A DNA stretch of 64,000 bases from Suillus spraguei (GCA_016800925.1 JABCPU010000010.1:248001-312000), one strand, 5' to 3'; shown: positions 48,256-60,301, numbered from the stretch's first letter. Notes: generated by a model from the letters alone, not told the origin. Program-made: numbers and translations.

Positions 48256-50419
48256 CTTCCAGCTGATACCTCGGATGACCTATTTACCTTGAATGTATAT
48301 AAAGAATATGTATTCTCTAAGCCTGTGACGGAAATACCAGTTTCACACCATCCTGGAAGCTAGACAAATTTGTTAGCATCTCGTTCATGAAAAAATCACA
48401 AGCGGGTACATTGAATTTAAGTTGGGGTCCGCGTCGCTTGTCCTGGCCTAGTTTTTTTAAGGCAAGGCTTCGAGCGCCTTGCAAAAGAAATGTATAGTTC
48501 ATTTAGATATTCCATGCACGACCCACTGCACGATGTCATATTTTTTGCAGTCAGGTGGCCCAAGCCCCGAGCTATTTAAAAACGAGTGACGGCGCAGCCT
48601 CGTCCTGGGAGTCCGCGACGATGCACTCCATATAATCGGAAGTAATAAAATGCACTAGCGGAGGCACACATGCTCAAGGGAGTATATATAATGGTCGCGC
48701 ACTCCATCACGATCACTGACTTGTCCCTGTCGCTGTAAGGAATGAAAAAACTGGTCGTTGCAGGTCATAGGCACGTTGACGACTTCATATGTTTCTGTTA
48801 GAAATTATCGAGGGAGGCCTGTACATGTGCAAAGGATATAAATTATATGGGTATAGGATGGTGAGTCCTTTATGGTAATTGGTAATCGTTGTACTCAGTA
48901 TTGGGTTTTGTTTTGAAAGCAGCATCTCGTTCCGATCAATTAGGGGGGCAAAACGTTATAAGAGCGTTTCCCGAGATAATTGATATGCACAATCTTGAAC
49001 CACTTACCAATTTAGTCGAGATATCTTCACTCGGAGATGTGTTGGAATCCGAAGGATCCAAAAGAGAAGAAGCCGAAGGATCCGAGATAGGTACGAGGGG
49101 GAGATGATAACAAGGAGTGGTCCGAGCGCAAGGCCGCCAATGGGATGTGCCAGCGTGACGACATTGTTACGCTGTGCAATATATGTCAAACATTATCTGT
49201 ATTTTTCGTTGCTATTCCACTCACCTTATAGTAGGTGCTCAAGCGCAAAAGCATCTCAGTTCTTTTCAAGAGACTGAGATGTAAGTACCAGTCATACGTC
49301 GCCATTTGCCTTGGCTAACGAGCGCTTTAGTTACCTTGTTATCTAGGTACTTTAACCGTCAATAGAGTTCTTTTCAAGAGACTGAGATTTACCTTGTTAT
49401 CTATGGTGCCTTTAGATAGACAAGCCGACCTGATCCACATCACTAAGCATTCAGGATACGTTCTTCCACCAGTCGAGTGGAACGTTCCGGGACTCATGCC
49501 AGTAAGTCCTGTGTATCAAGATTAACTAACGGTGCAGCACCGGTCCGTTGCATAGTTATCATACCCCACATATCTAGATTGGGGGTGAGGTATAGCCTCT
49601 ATGATAGCCTGAGATTAACGGCAGGAGATTGATTGAACAAAACTTGAGCTCGATCGTTATTACATAATAGTGACGCCAGCACACACTTGCTGAGGCTACC
49701 GGGATCGTATTTCCTCCAGTCGCCACAATACTAACACAGGAAAGTACTGTTAATCACCATCAGCTCTTGCACTCTTGTACTTGTATGGAATATAGTAAAT
49801 GCATATCTGTAATGCCGTGTCCGTGGTGTCCGTGGTATAGATCCATATTTAACGTTTTAACACCGTTACCCATTTGGGACAGGATGGCAAGGCCAACCTG
49901 CCATCCTGTGCCACAGGTTGTGTGCCGCACATACAGGATGACAGGGGGCGGTCCATATTGAATCATGCAAATCGCGCAACAAACCTGAGGGGGGCCTCAT
50001 AGTTGGAAAACTACCCAGCTGTGCACCGTGCTCTACTTGAGTCTTCCAAGGCTTCTGAGTGATTGCAATGATTAGACACACCTTCGTATGTGGCCCAACA
50101 GCAAAGAATGTTCAAAATACTAATAGGTCTCTCTGCCTGCAATGTTCTTCTTGATCGCGAGTGCTTTCCAAATCGCTGCAGTGGTCCACAAATCAGCGCC
50201 TAATATTGCGGACACGTCTACAGACATTAATTCATCCAATATGCAGTTGACTGGAACTACATACACAATATAATTAGTGTTTCAAACGTGTGTCCGAAAG
50301 CACGACTCGCCATGGAGTAAATATTAATGTTGCAACAATTTGCACAGGGGCTAAGACCAGTTAAGATGAATCTCTAAGGAAACCATCCGTGAGCGAATTC
50401 TGTCGAGGCGTGGTCTCAT
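48256..50419. other. Repeat-bearing spacer downstream of NMNAT
   Basis: No gene was recognised. AGTTCTTTTCAAGAGACTGA occurs at 49258-49277 and again at about 49365-49384. TTACCTTGTTATCTA occurs beside the second copy and once between the two. A hairpin with an 11-bp perfect stem (ACAGGATGGCA / TGCCATCCTGT, 9-base loop) lies at 49879-49909, followed by another partial copy of the same word near 49930. Confidence 0.5.
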
Positions 50420-51500
50420 AGAAAAAAAAATGTCATCAGCGGGTTTCGAACCTACACAAGTTCAAGAAGCAGACTTCGATTCTGTTCTGGTAACCACCTG
50501 ACTAAGACTAGTTACGGTGAACCTTCAAAGAAACAACCCACGAGTGAATATCAAGGTGCGTTCCGATAGAAAAAAAACTATAACTTAGCGGGTTTCGAAC
50601 CTGCGTAGTCTAAGAGAAACAGATTTCGATTCTGTTGTGGCAACCACCTGGCTAAGAGCAATGACGGTAAACTTTTAAAGATGCCATCCATGAGTGAATA
50701 TCAAGGTGTGTTCCGATATGTCAGCGGCAGGTTTCGAACAAGAGAAACAGATTTTAAATCTGCGACCACTGGCCAAGACCAGTTACAGCGAAGTTCTAAA
50801 AAAACCATCGATGAGTGAATATCAAGGTGTGTTCCGATAGAAAAAACTCGTCGGCAGGTTTCGCACCTACACAGTCCAAAAGAGAAACAGATTTTGATTC
50901 GGCAACCACCTGGCTAAGACAAGTTACGGGGAACTTCTAAAGAAATCATTCATGAGTGAATATGAAGGTGTGTTCTGATAGAAAAAAACTTCATTGGCGG
51001 CAGGTTTCGAACATGCACAGGTCAAGAGAAACAGATTTGGATTCTGTTATGGCAACCACCTGGCTAGACTAGCTATGGTGAAGTTCTAAAGAAACCATCA
51101 ATGAGTGAATATCAATGTATGTTTCTGATAGAAAAATCTCGTCGGCGGCAGGTTTCGAACCTGCACAGTTCAAGAGAAACAGATTTTTATTCTGTTGTGG
51201 CAACCACCTGGCAAAGACCAGTTAAAGTGGACTTCTAAAGAAACCATCCATGAGTGAAGGTCAAGGTGTGTTCCGATAGAAAAAAAGTTGTCGTCAGCAG
51301 GTTTCAAACCTGCACAGTCCAATAGAAACAGATTTTTGATTCTGTTGTAGCAAACACCTGGCTAAGACCAGTCACTAAAGAAACAATCCATGAATGAATG
51401 TCAAAGTATGTTCCGATAGAAGAAGACTGTAAAGGCTTCGAACCTGTGTAGTCCAAGAGAAACAGATTTTGATTCTGTCATGGTAACCACATTGACCAGG
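50420..51500 (-). repeat. Tandem array of eight tRNA-like Pol III units
   Basis: About eight units of 127-150 bp repeat head to tail on the minus strand. Each has an A-box-like TTAGCCAGGTGG, an anticodon-like arm (ACAGA..TCTGT with a 7-base loop), a long variable-arm-like stretch, and a T-arm GCAGGTTCGAAACCTGC containing a B-box. In most units a run of 5-9 T follows, which can end Pol III transcripts. T-arms on the plus strand lie near 50441, 50590, 50727, 50853, 50999, 51147, 51297 and 51433. The loop triplet varies (CGA, CGA, CAA, CCA, UAA, CAA). The shape recalls class II (Ser/Leu) tRNAs, but no 7-bp acceptor stem can be formed, so ordinary tRNA function is doubtful. Units 3 and 8 are degenerate. 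Confidence 0.75.
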
Positions 51501-52959
51501 CTACTTTAACTCTTTCACTTGACGAGATTTCCTAAGTTGAAAACATATGAGGCCCTTATTGACACGGCCCGAAAAAGATGACATGGACAATAAAGGTCGG
51601 GTCTGAGCGTCTACCAGACAATAAAACTGCCCCGACGAGGGATGAAGACTGAGATAATTCAGATTCACCATTAGCAGCAGGTTCGATATTATTGAAATTA
51701 CCACTAAGTATATATGAAGTTTCTAGAAACACAGCAGGAAATCAGCAGATATTAAAAAACGAGGACAATGAAACATCGTCACCACCTTGAAGGCCAGACA
51801 TAGAGGATTGGAGACGGGAGTCTCGTTTTTCCACAAAACGGTGGCCACGCAGCAATCCAGTTCATCCCAAACACAACATCGAGACCGCACGCGACCTCGA
51901 ACTCGACATCGGTAGTGAGCGCATGGCAATGAATCACTGAGGCCATGGGAATTTCAGTGAAACGCAAACTTGGGCCCACATGGACGAGCGAACGAGCAAT
52001 CGAAGAAGAGACGAGAGAAGAATGCGATTCGAGGTCAAAAGCAACAGAAGCAGGAAGACAACCGATTTGACTGAGGTCCCAGTGGTGAAACACGACATGA
52101 CACACTCCTTTATAGTAGCGGGAATAAATCTACATGACACATTAGATTCTAGAATGGTCGCACAATGTGTTCGGAGGCCAATGGAAGCACTCACCTTACA
52201 GGAAGGTTCTGAGAAGTGGAAGCCTTGGAAGTAGAGCACGGTGGTCTGGCTTAGAGTCAGCTGTCATGTCCTGCAATTTTTTCCATCTCCGGCGAAAGGT
52301 TTCAGAGACGAGACTAACGCAAGTGCACTTCAAACATACAGGAGAGCGGCAGGTTACGAATTTAACAAAATGTTGGAAAGAAAACGGAGGTATGAAAGGG
52401 TACAAGTACTGTTGGTCACTAAAGGGGAAGAGAAGAGAAAAATCGGAAGCATGCCAGACCTGTCGATGAGAACGTCAACATCAATGGTGACTTCCTGAAC
52501 AATGTCGTGTCGAGCTACAGTCAGCCTTGCTAAGCCCTGTGTTCAGCGAGGCTGACCGTGGCTTGTGTAACACGCCAGTCCAACGCCAGTCAAGCAAACC
52601 AGTGCCAGTTTAGCGTCATTAAAAAGTGCCTCGTCGGTAACGTATAAATTCGCACACCACGAAAGACGAAAGGGAGGCGGCAGAGACACAAAAAAGGATA
52701 TTTGGACGTCACAGTACAAGGATGGAATGTTACATAATGAGATGCATTGTTCAAATTTGGTTCAAATCAAATTCGAATTTATCTATGTTTTCTATGGTGT
52801 TCCCAGTTGCACGTTATGATTGAAGTAATTTGATTGAATAAGATCAAGCGAGCCCACTATTCACTATTATACAGATGCACTATTACTTTCCACTTCCGTA
52901 GGATACAGATTTGAAACAATGATGCGTTGCGCCAAGTTTAAGCACATATCACCGCATCT
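51501..52959. other. Spacer with retroelement-like debris
   Basis: Apart from the retropepsin-like relic at 51779-52105, short frames at 52160-52500 continue on the same minus strand (for example EVTIDVDVLIDRSGM) and may be further pieces of it. Nothing else was recognised. Confidence 0.35.
51779..52105 (-). pseudogene. Retropepsin-like fragment of a retroelement
   Basis: The frame contains VAFDLESHSSLVSSSIARSL, a shape like the DSGAxxSFIS active-site loop of Gypsy-type proteases but without the catalytic D(S/T)G. It ends in ACGLDVVFGMNWIAAW, like the conserved D(V)ILGMDWL. No reverse transcriptase is near. It is probably a decayed fragment, and the call is tentative. Confidence 0.35.
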
Positions 52960-53535
52960 TCACGCGATCGCAATCCGCTGGGGTTGCTCGTCCGGTCCAG
53001 CCTTCGGGAAGCACACAGTAAGCACCCCATTCTCCATCTTTGCATGGACATCCTCAACCTGGAGGGTACGATAACCGTGAGTAACAAATCGCCACATGGA
53101 ATTCACATTGTCAGTGTACTCACATTGATTCCTGTGGAATTTGAAAGGTCCTAGAGAACTTGCCAAATGAGCGCTCCTGCACCACATAGTTATAATTCTC
53201 GGAGCGTTTGGACTCCCCAGATATGGTCAAACGATTTCCGTGAACCTCGACATTGACTTCATCTTGTCTGACACCGGGGAGTTCGAATGTCGCAGTGACT
53301 CTCTTGGTCTGGGCGTTCTCGTGTAGATCCATTCTATGTTGATACAAGTTAGCGTCATAAATGCATTGAAAGTTATATCATACTTACCTGGGGAACCCCG
53401 ATCACGGCGATGAATCAAGGCAGTGTTGCCCTCAATGGGAGGAGAGCAATCATGATGGAAACGAACATTGAAAGCATCGTCAAATAGCTTATCGAACTCA
53501 GCGAAGGGATCATAGAATGTGCGCACTAGAGACAT
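52960..53535 (-). CDS. Small heat-shock protein (Hsp20), reading phase broken at both introns
   Basis: Three exon-like pieces, 53535-53388, 53333-53124 and 53058-52960, together carry a full Hsp20. They are the N-terminus MSLVRTFYDPFAEFDKLFDDAF, the alpha-crystallin domain (RMDLHENAQTKRVTATFELP, NRLTISGESKRSEN, ERSFGKFSRTFQIPQ) and VEDVHAKMENGVLTVCFPKAG. Hsp20 holds denatured proteins in oligomers. The two GT..AG introns are well formed, yet each junction is one base short of restoring the conserved frame. Either the gene has taken single-base losses and is dying, or splicing uses unusual sites, or the assembly has errors. The upstream region has a TATA box and a heat-shock-like element, so it was recently regulated normally. 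Confidence 0.7.
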
Positions 53536-53639
53536 GATTAAGTGAAAGAATCGTAAATTCGATAGAACTTGAAGGTGCTTTGGTGGTTATTGATTGAAGT
53601 TGGATGAGTTTGCTGGAGTCTGAGCAATTCTGACTAGCA

Positions 53640-53780
53640 TTTATATATACATATCCGTAACAATATATAACAAACGTCTATAATGGTCATGACGATACGA
53701 GTATCTTATAGAAGTTACTCGGTGTTTAGTTGAACGGCGACCGATGGCATTCTGTAACGTTCGAGATTGATTCCAGAAGC
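53640..53780 (-). promoter_or_regulatory. Heat-shock-type promoter of the Hsp20 gene
   Basis: On the minus strand a TATATAAAT box lies at about 53640-53650, some 110 bases before the ATG. Further upstream TTCCAGAA (53771-53778) is the core inverted pair of a heat-shock element. More TTC units stand at about 53750 and 53759. Binding by Hsf1 is inferred. Confidence 0.5.
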
Positions 53781-54152
53781 CGGTACAAGGAGTTCCTTAT
53801 AAATATTGTTTGCAAATGTTTTGTTTATTATCAGAAAGGAAAGTTGATTTATTTACAGACGCTGAGTGAGTGCGTGTAATCGCTCCTTTTTCTCCTAACT
53901 TGATCCTGTTCTTGAGCTATCATGGCTTCTGCATGTTGTTTTAACGGCATTGTCGGTATCTAGAATGCCACTCCTTGCGTGTTGAAGCCGAAAAAGAGGT
54001 TTTGGAAGATGAATGGGTTTATGTCGATCTCCGTTGATCCAGAAGACAGCATTTATCTTCCTGTGTCCGTTTTCACTTTTACCGGCAGAAAACTCCTCCG
54101 TTACTATGTATCTAATGCTGTCTGTGATAGCATTCAGTCCCTATGAGGCTGC

Positions 54153-54420
54153 ATGTTCTTCGTTGAGGGTCTACCAGCAACAGGGGAGACTTTCATGGTA
54201 AACGCGCTATCATCGACGCTCGACACTGCGCGCATCAGGACAGTTCATTCTCATCGTCGAAAGTGCGCTGTGTCCAATATCGGACAGCTCATGATATATC
54301 GCCACTATCAAGAGTACTTGGTTGTAGCAGAGACATTCGGGCGCTATTTCCAAGAGAACAAGAGGAAAAGACTGCAGCAAACGCGGTATACGGATATCTC
54401 TTATTGGAATTCGGGCTAAA
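54153..54420 (+). pseudogene. Pif1/Helitron-helicase-like fragment
   Basis: FFVEGLPATGETFMVNALSS resembles the Walker A region of Helitron-type Pif1 helicases (FFVDGPGGTGKTF...) but the catalytic Lys is Glu. In a second frame, RTAHDISPLSR recalls the following GRTAHSxFKIPL block. The shift of frame and the lost Lys indicate a relic of a transposon helicase. No Rep domain was found. Confidence 0.4.
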
Positions 54421-55225
54421 AACGTCCAAAGGTGAACGGAGCGCTTGTCTACAAGCACGAATAACCACCGGCATGTTGTCCACCACGTCAGTGAGGTCGA
54501 CCGTTGAGGGCGCCTCCAAGATAAGATATTTCAGGGCAGGTGTATGAACTCATACTTTCCAACGTCGTCAAAATTTTGTCTTCCCTATGTATCATGCGAG
54601 ACACAGGCGAGATGTGACATGTGATACGTCATCTCCGTCATTTGCTCCAGTGTAACATGGAGGTTGCGCAGATTTCTGCATATCACTTGTAGATGATGGC
54701 AAATTAATGCTTCAACACGTAACGTTCTTGGGCATTTGTCATTATCTACAACTGGGCAGGCGGTGACCGGTGGCCATTGGGTTATGTTCAATAGAGAAAT
54801 TCGTCTGGCAGACAATGAGTCTTATATAGAGGTAAGCTTGGCTGGCTATCAAATAATACGTAATACTTACATGTCCGTCGCCTGACTTGCAGTCGAACTT
54901 AGTGAGCTCCGAGTCGAAGGTGTTAAATCGAACAAACTCGTTTTCACTTTTGATTCAGCCCCTTCCACTTCCGTCCAATTTGGAGAGGAGGTGTGGTATG
55001 CATCCTTTGCATTGGAATGCTGTTTTCGTCAAGCATGCGGTATCGCCACCGCCAAAGGCCCAAATGACTGGCCATGGAGAAGCGGAGGAAGTCCATTATT
55101 AACGAGGATACCATCTTAACGGCAATATTTCACTATACAGGCAGTCCAGCTGCCAGCATATATTTCATGACTGATGACAAAGGCTGACCATAACGATAAC
55201 ATGCGGTCCTTTCCTCCGTTCTATC
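54421..55225. other. Spacer before the solo-LTR cluster
   Basis: No gene or clear element was recognised. Short frames are unrelated to known families. Confidence 0.4.
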
Positions 55226-55452
55226 TGTCAAGATATGACTATCGACGTCACTCTCGTACGTACTCATCCTTTTCTTTTACATACGCAATCACTCTTTGAT
55301 ACATGCTTCAGACACGTTTTCCTTTGATTCTCCGTCTTAATCAGCATATTAATACCTCTCACCGTCGAATATTGTTGAGTAGTCTTTTGACCCAATGTGA
55401 AGTCTTCGTTCTTGTCCCTCATCCCTAGTCCGAGCCTCTTCAGATCTTCACA
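55226..55452 (+). mobile_element. Solo LTR, copy A (227 bp)
   Basis: The unit starts TG (TGTCAAGATATGAC) and ends CA (GATCTTCACA). It is flanked by a perfect 5-bp duplication CTATC (55221-55225 and 55453-55457). These are the marks of a solo long terminal repeat. It is identical over its full length to copy C. Confidence 0.8.
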
Positions 55453-55534
55453 CTATCCCCTTATCTGATCGTACACAGCCTTTCACACCGTCTGCAATGA
55501 CACGAGCACACTTTCCACCAACCGTACCTGCATC

Positions 55535-55754
55535 CTGTCAAGATATGACTGTCACTCTCGTACGTACTCATCCTTTTCTTTTACATACGCAATCACTCTT
55601 CATACATGCTTCAGACACGTTTTCCTTTGATTCTCCGTCTAATCAGAATATTAATACCTCTCACCGTCAAATATTGTTGAGTAGTTTTTTGACCGAATGT
55701 GAAGTCTTCATTCTCGTCCCTCATCCCTAGTCCGAGCCTCTTCAAAGCTTCACA
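55535..55754 (+). mobile_element. Solo LTR, copy B (220 bp)
   Basis: A diverged copy of the same LTR with several small deletions and substitutions, still TG..CA. It is flanked by CATCC at 55530-55534 and 55755-55759. Its divergence from A and C suggests an older insertion. Confidence 0.78.
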
Positions 55755-55763
55755 CATCCTGCT

Positions 55764-55990
55764 TGTGAAGATCTGAAGAGGCTCGGACTAGGGATGAGGG
55801 ACAAGAACGAAGACTTCACATTGGGTCAAAAGACTACTCAACAATATTCGACGGTGAGAGGTATTAATATGCTGATTAAGACGGAGAATCAAAGGAAAAC
55901 GTGTCTGAAGCATGTATCAAAGAGTGATTGCGTATGTAAAAGAAAAGGATGAGTACGTACGAGAGTGACGTCGATAGTCATATCTTGACA
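55764..55990 (-). mobile_element. Solo LTR, copy C (227 bp, inverted)
   Basis: This is the exact reverse complement of copy A over 227 bp. It is flanked by CTGCT at 55759-55763 and 55991-55995, a separate 5-bp target duplication that abuts the one of copy B. Confidence 0.8.
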
Positions 55991-56908
55991 CTGCTCACTT
56001 GCGTCGTTCAATGGAACATTCCCTTATTCTCTCGACATCAATGGTTAATGCATCTCAGCAATATACGAAAGCCACTGTGTCCTCGAATTCGAATTCCACC
56101 TTGGTACTGCTGTTTCCTCATCAGCGCTTCTGCGTCCGTCCTTCCTCCACAGATCATCCGCGTAAACCCTTGCGAGCTCCTGTGACATGCACGTGGATCC
56201 GGGAGGTGATAATGAGAATCTGTTCAAGACTGCCAAATTTCGCCGTAGCGGAGGGTGGTCTGACGCGGCTATTATTGGTGCAAGGTCGTCCATAAACAGC
56301 CTCCTACCCTAAGGACACCGTCAACAGAGAATGTTGAAATGCCCTATTCAAAGGGACACGCATGCCTGCCATCCGTAGAGGGGAAGGCATGTTCTCAGTG
56401 CGCGAAGAAGCCCTGTACGAGAGAACCTTAGTGGTCGTTAATCTTGTCCTCAGATGTCCATGCACGACAGACCCTGCCAGTTTTGACATTACTACTATAT
56501 AATTTGTGCACAATATAGGCTCTCGTGTGACACCTGGCTTGTGTACTGTCCTTATGGTAAAGTATCGCCAGTACTTGTGTGCCATCAGACTTAATCTCAT
56601 GTATCTTGGAGTCGGAGTATGGGTCCACTTGGAAGTCGGTGGTTAATAGCTTGGCATATCTCAGATTACATGGCAGCCTGCACGAGTGGCATTTTTGCCA
56701 GTTCTCTCCGAGTTCCTCTTTTCCTTGATAAGTTTATTAAGGGATGCCAAGAGACCCGGTGTTTTCCTGATGAGAATATTCCTGTCTCCTTCAAAAATTT
56801 ACTTCAAAACACCAAATAACTTAGCTATCATGCGAAGATGAGAATAAATAAAAGTAAATTCCTCTGCTCCTCGCAGAGCACCAGATAACTGTCAACTTCA
56901 CCGAGCAT
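55991..56908. other. Spacer after the solo-LTR cluster
   Basis: Short frames on both strands lack recognisable motifs. No gene is called. Confidence 0.4.
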
Positions 56909-58481
56909 TACACACTACTGCCAGTCGATATATGCACGCGCTCCTGGAAAGCAATAGAGCTCATGCCACTTGCTGCATCGGAATCGACTACGAGCTTAGC
57001 GTGGTATTCCCGGACACTAAGGATCAGGCGGGGTCCTAGCACTGACATCTGCATGACCTCCACAAAATTAAACAAGCCGGCACAAATCAGGTAATTTTGT
57101 GAATATTCGTTCTATAGAAATGATGAACCGTGGTTGTATGCAGAGGTAAGTGAAAGATTGACATACTGTCGTTGGAGTGAAAATAGTAATGAGCTGGAAG
57201 CAAGAAGCAACAACGAAGCTACCACATTCAATCATTCAGCGTAAAAAAGGGAACGATAATCGCAACATAAGCTCACCTCGCAAAGTAAGGCAGGTGAGTT
57301 TTCATCAACACCGTAAAACAGTCCCCGATTATTCCTCCTGCCGAATGTCGTCGCAGTTCACGAAAGCGTTTTACCGCAATCCAGACTGCGAGATACATTG
57401 CAAAGACCTCCCACACAGTCAAGAGTATCCAACCAATGGCATACAGATGTACGATATTTTCCGCGGGGCTGAAAAAGCACTGATAGGCGCCGGAAAGAAT
57501 AAATTCCTCTAGTATTTATCAATGAGGTGCATATTTTTGTCACATCAACAATTAAGCGTACCTCCTGAAGCATGCGTTGTTGACAATATGGCGGTCACTC
57601 CATTGAAAATGATGACAGCAGAGGAGATGGCAATGAGAAATATCAGGATCTTTCTGGACCGCTGATACATGGCATGCAGCCGAGTAATGATGATGACTTC
57701 AGCCAAGTTAATGTCACCCAAGTCTCACGAGTGCCAAACTCACCCCATAGCATAGCAATTACCACAGCAACGATACACTCCCATATGGCGTACAGAACAT
57801 AGCCTGACAAATCCAGTCAGCCCCGGGTAGTACACACTCCAAACAACCTCACATCTGTGGCAGCATAGTGTGACAGTCATCAGTGAACTAACAAGTTCGT
57901 AAAGAACCGCACCCACTCCTACAGGGCACCATGGTTAATTGGAGATAATAGTAGATATATGTGCAGAAGACTTACTCTATCTGTCAGTGAGATGGTCGTA
58001 ACACTGGCTATATGCCGTTGGTCAGAAGAAGCAAAGACTATGAATGTACGAAAGAGACATACTCAGCATGTCAAGGCTGATTAGTATGAGAGATATACAA
58101 TTAGCACAACACCGATTGTGTAGCCTTCCGAACGTACACAGCATATGAAATTCCAAGGTAGCGTATCTAGGATACTTTCAAGTCAGCATAACATGGTAAC
58201 TGCGACAAGCAAGCTACATACACCGAGATACATAATTGTCATTAGGGACCAACGTTGCCTCTGGAATTAAGTGCATTATCATGCATGTTCCTCTGACATG
58301 AGATTCTATTCACCCAGATCAATTCTACCTATAAACCATTCTTAGTAACATGGCTGTTTGGTCATAGCATCGACATACCTCTTGTCCAAATGTAAGTACT
58401 GAAAATACTTGTAAGATATCAGCAGTCCTTTAATATTCTCATACTCACTCCAATCATACGTCACTCCAACAAAGGAGGCAA
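56909..58481 (-). CDS. DUF6533 multi-pass membrane protein, 5' exon unresolved
   Basis: Many small exons can be chained on the minus strand. The DUF6533 domain is spread over 58481-58449, 58398-58379, 58328-58314, 58260-58222 and 58166-58138, reading VASFVGVTYDWILTFGQ, VELIW, RQRWSLMTIMYLG and IRYLGISYAV. Later exons give DMLTSVTTISLTDR, membrane helices such as AIWECIVAVVIAML and LYAIGWILLTVWEVFAMYLAV, and the family tail VMQMSVLGPRLILSVREYH with VDSDAASGMSSIAFQERVH. About seven membrane helices are expected. The function is unknown; the family is large and expanded in Agaricomycetes. The start codon was not found with confidence. Intact conserved blocks argue for a live gene. Confidence 0.75.
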
Positions 58482-60301
58482 CTGGAAACCGCAGCCAAGG
58501 TTAGGTTGAGATACCAGCTTCAACATGCGACTACACCCCACGAACCTGCAAAATAACTTAAGACACGACCTGCATGAATGGTGGGCCACCAAGCGAGATC
58601 ATTTGAGACTATGGTCATTCATATTGGTAGAGAATGGGGGTGCGAGTGAGAGGCCAACTTGCTGGACGTATGGCGGTAACTTATATACCACCACCCAGTG
58701 CTTGGATCACAAAAATAAGATTGGGCATGATGTTTGTTCCTGCCTAGATTGACTGAAGGGAAAATTAATCCAGGGGTTGAACGTAAGTGTTGGTCGCGAA
58801 AGAATACCGAAAAAGATGGAAGGCCAATTGTAACGACATGCCATTGTGTCGGTCTAGACTGCCATATCAGGGACTCATGAATTCACCGATATGATTGGAG
58901 GCCAGAAACCGTTAAAAATAGGGGAGACCCACATGAAGCAAGTTCTACTCGTGTGCGAGCAAATATCTCAATATCTACCTCCTGTACTCCTCGTCCTCGT
59001 GCCATCTGTCGCTTCATGACCACCTTCTCGCTCTCTCGGTTATCGAGCTATCGTATCATAAAGTTGCCAACAATGATGAATGTAAAATCGTTGATCTGCA
59101 TCATGGTCCGTGGAGTTGGCGCAGTGATGGAGCATCGGTATGCACAGCCAGAGATAGCCTAGAATTTATGATATGCAGTAACGCTATAGATCCGAGCAGC
59201 GTTGACATACAGAAATGAAGACCTTGGCATGTTGTTATGACTGTATTAAGCCTGCTTATTGTTCTTCAAAAGTGTATATAGGCTGATTCCGCGAAGGCAT
59301 CAAGCCTCAACAGCGTGCTGAGCCTGCGCCCATATGATTGTAGTAGGCGCACCTTCTCTCCCTGGCAACGCGCTCAATTTGCAGTGTGCAGTTTATTAGA
59401 TGTAGATTCACAACTTGGACCCATGATCTAAGCCTTTACGTAATTCTTCTTCAGTGCATCCCAATTCATGCTCAGCTCAGACTCATACATTGCTTTACAT
59501 TACTTTATAAACGTCATATCGAGGAAAGGAGCACTTCGGCTGGGAATATCTGAGTCTTACTGATGTCCTACTCAGCATCTATATGCTAATAATGTTCGCT
59601 GTTCTCCACTATTGTACCAGGTTGCAAATCCTGTCAAATTTACATGAGAGGTCTCAGTGATGCATTGCCTATTCTCATTGTAGCTGGAAATGTCATGCGG
59701 TGTATAGATGATAATCGATCATGTACTGATCAGGCAAGTAATTCCACTGTGCATCATATTATGTAATAGTTATGTGCTATTACCATGAACTTCATCTGAC
59801 ATCTTTCAGAAACATTCTCGCACCGTGCATGCACCACTCTCCCCAGCAGCCCCCAACGGCACCTCCAACACCCAAGCACACTATGCTGTTACGAGGCAGC
59901 CTGTCACTGACAATGTACCTCCAGCTTTTGGCCTTTTTCGATCGGTTTATGGCATAGTGATTCATAGATAAAAGGAGTAGGTCTAGACACACGTGTTTTC
60001 GTGTTGTAGCTACTACATATCAATAAGCTGTTTTTTTAGCTCTTCCTTTGATTTCTGAGTTTCCTCCTTGAAAACCGAGCATGCACAGGCACCAAGTGGT
60101 CACTTGTTCCCCAACTACGTAGTAAGTATATTTGATGCATGAATCTAATTGACATCCATCGAAATATCTGTAAATGAAAGCACTCCATAAATCTGTACCT
60201 ACAATATGTGAGGGAATTTGGAATGAAAGATGCTGTATACAATCATAAATGGATAGAAACTAACATAGAGTATTGATGTAGGATATACAAAGGATATGCC
60301 G
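58482..60301. other. Gene-poor spacer
   Basis: It should hold the first exon of the DUF6533 gene near its left end. The remaining 1.8 kb shows only short random frames and no repeat that I can see. Confidence 0.4.

Noticed and set aside
50420..51500. Array as CRISPR-like repeats
   Set aside because: Unit homology covers both the core and the spacer, the host is eukaryotic, and the cores carry Pol III boxes.
55226..55990. Interpretation of the 227-bp inverted repeats as terminal inverted repeats of one DNA transposon
   Set aside because: Each copy has its own TG..CA ends and its own different 5-bp duplication, which fits three solo LTRs better.
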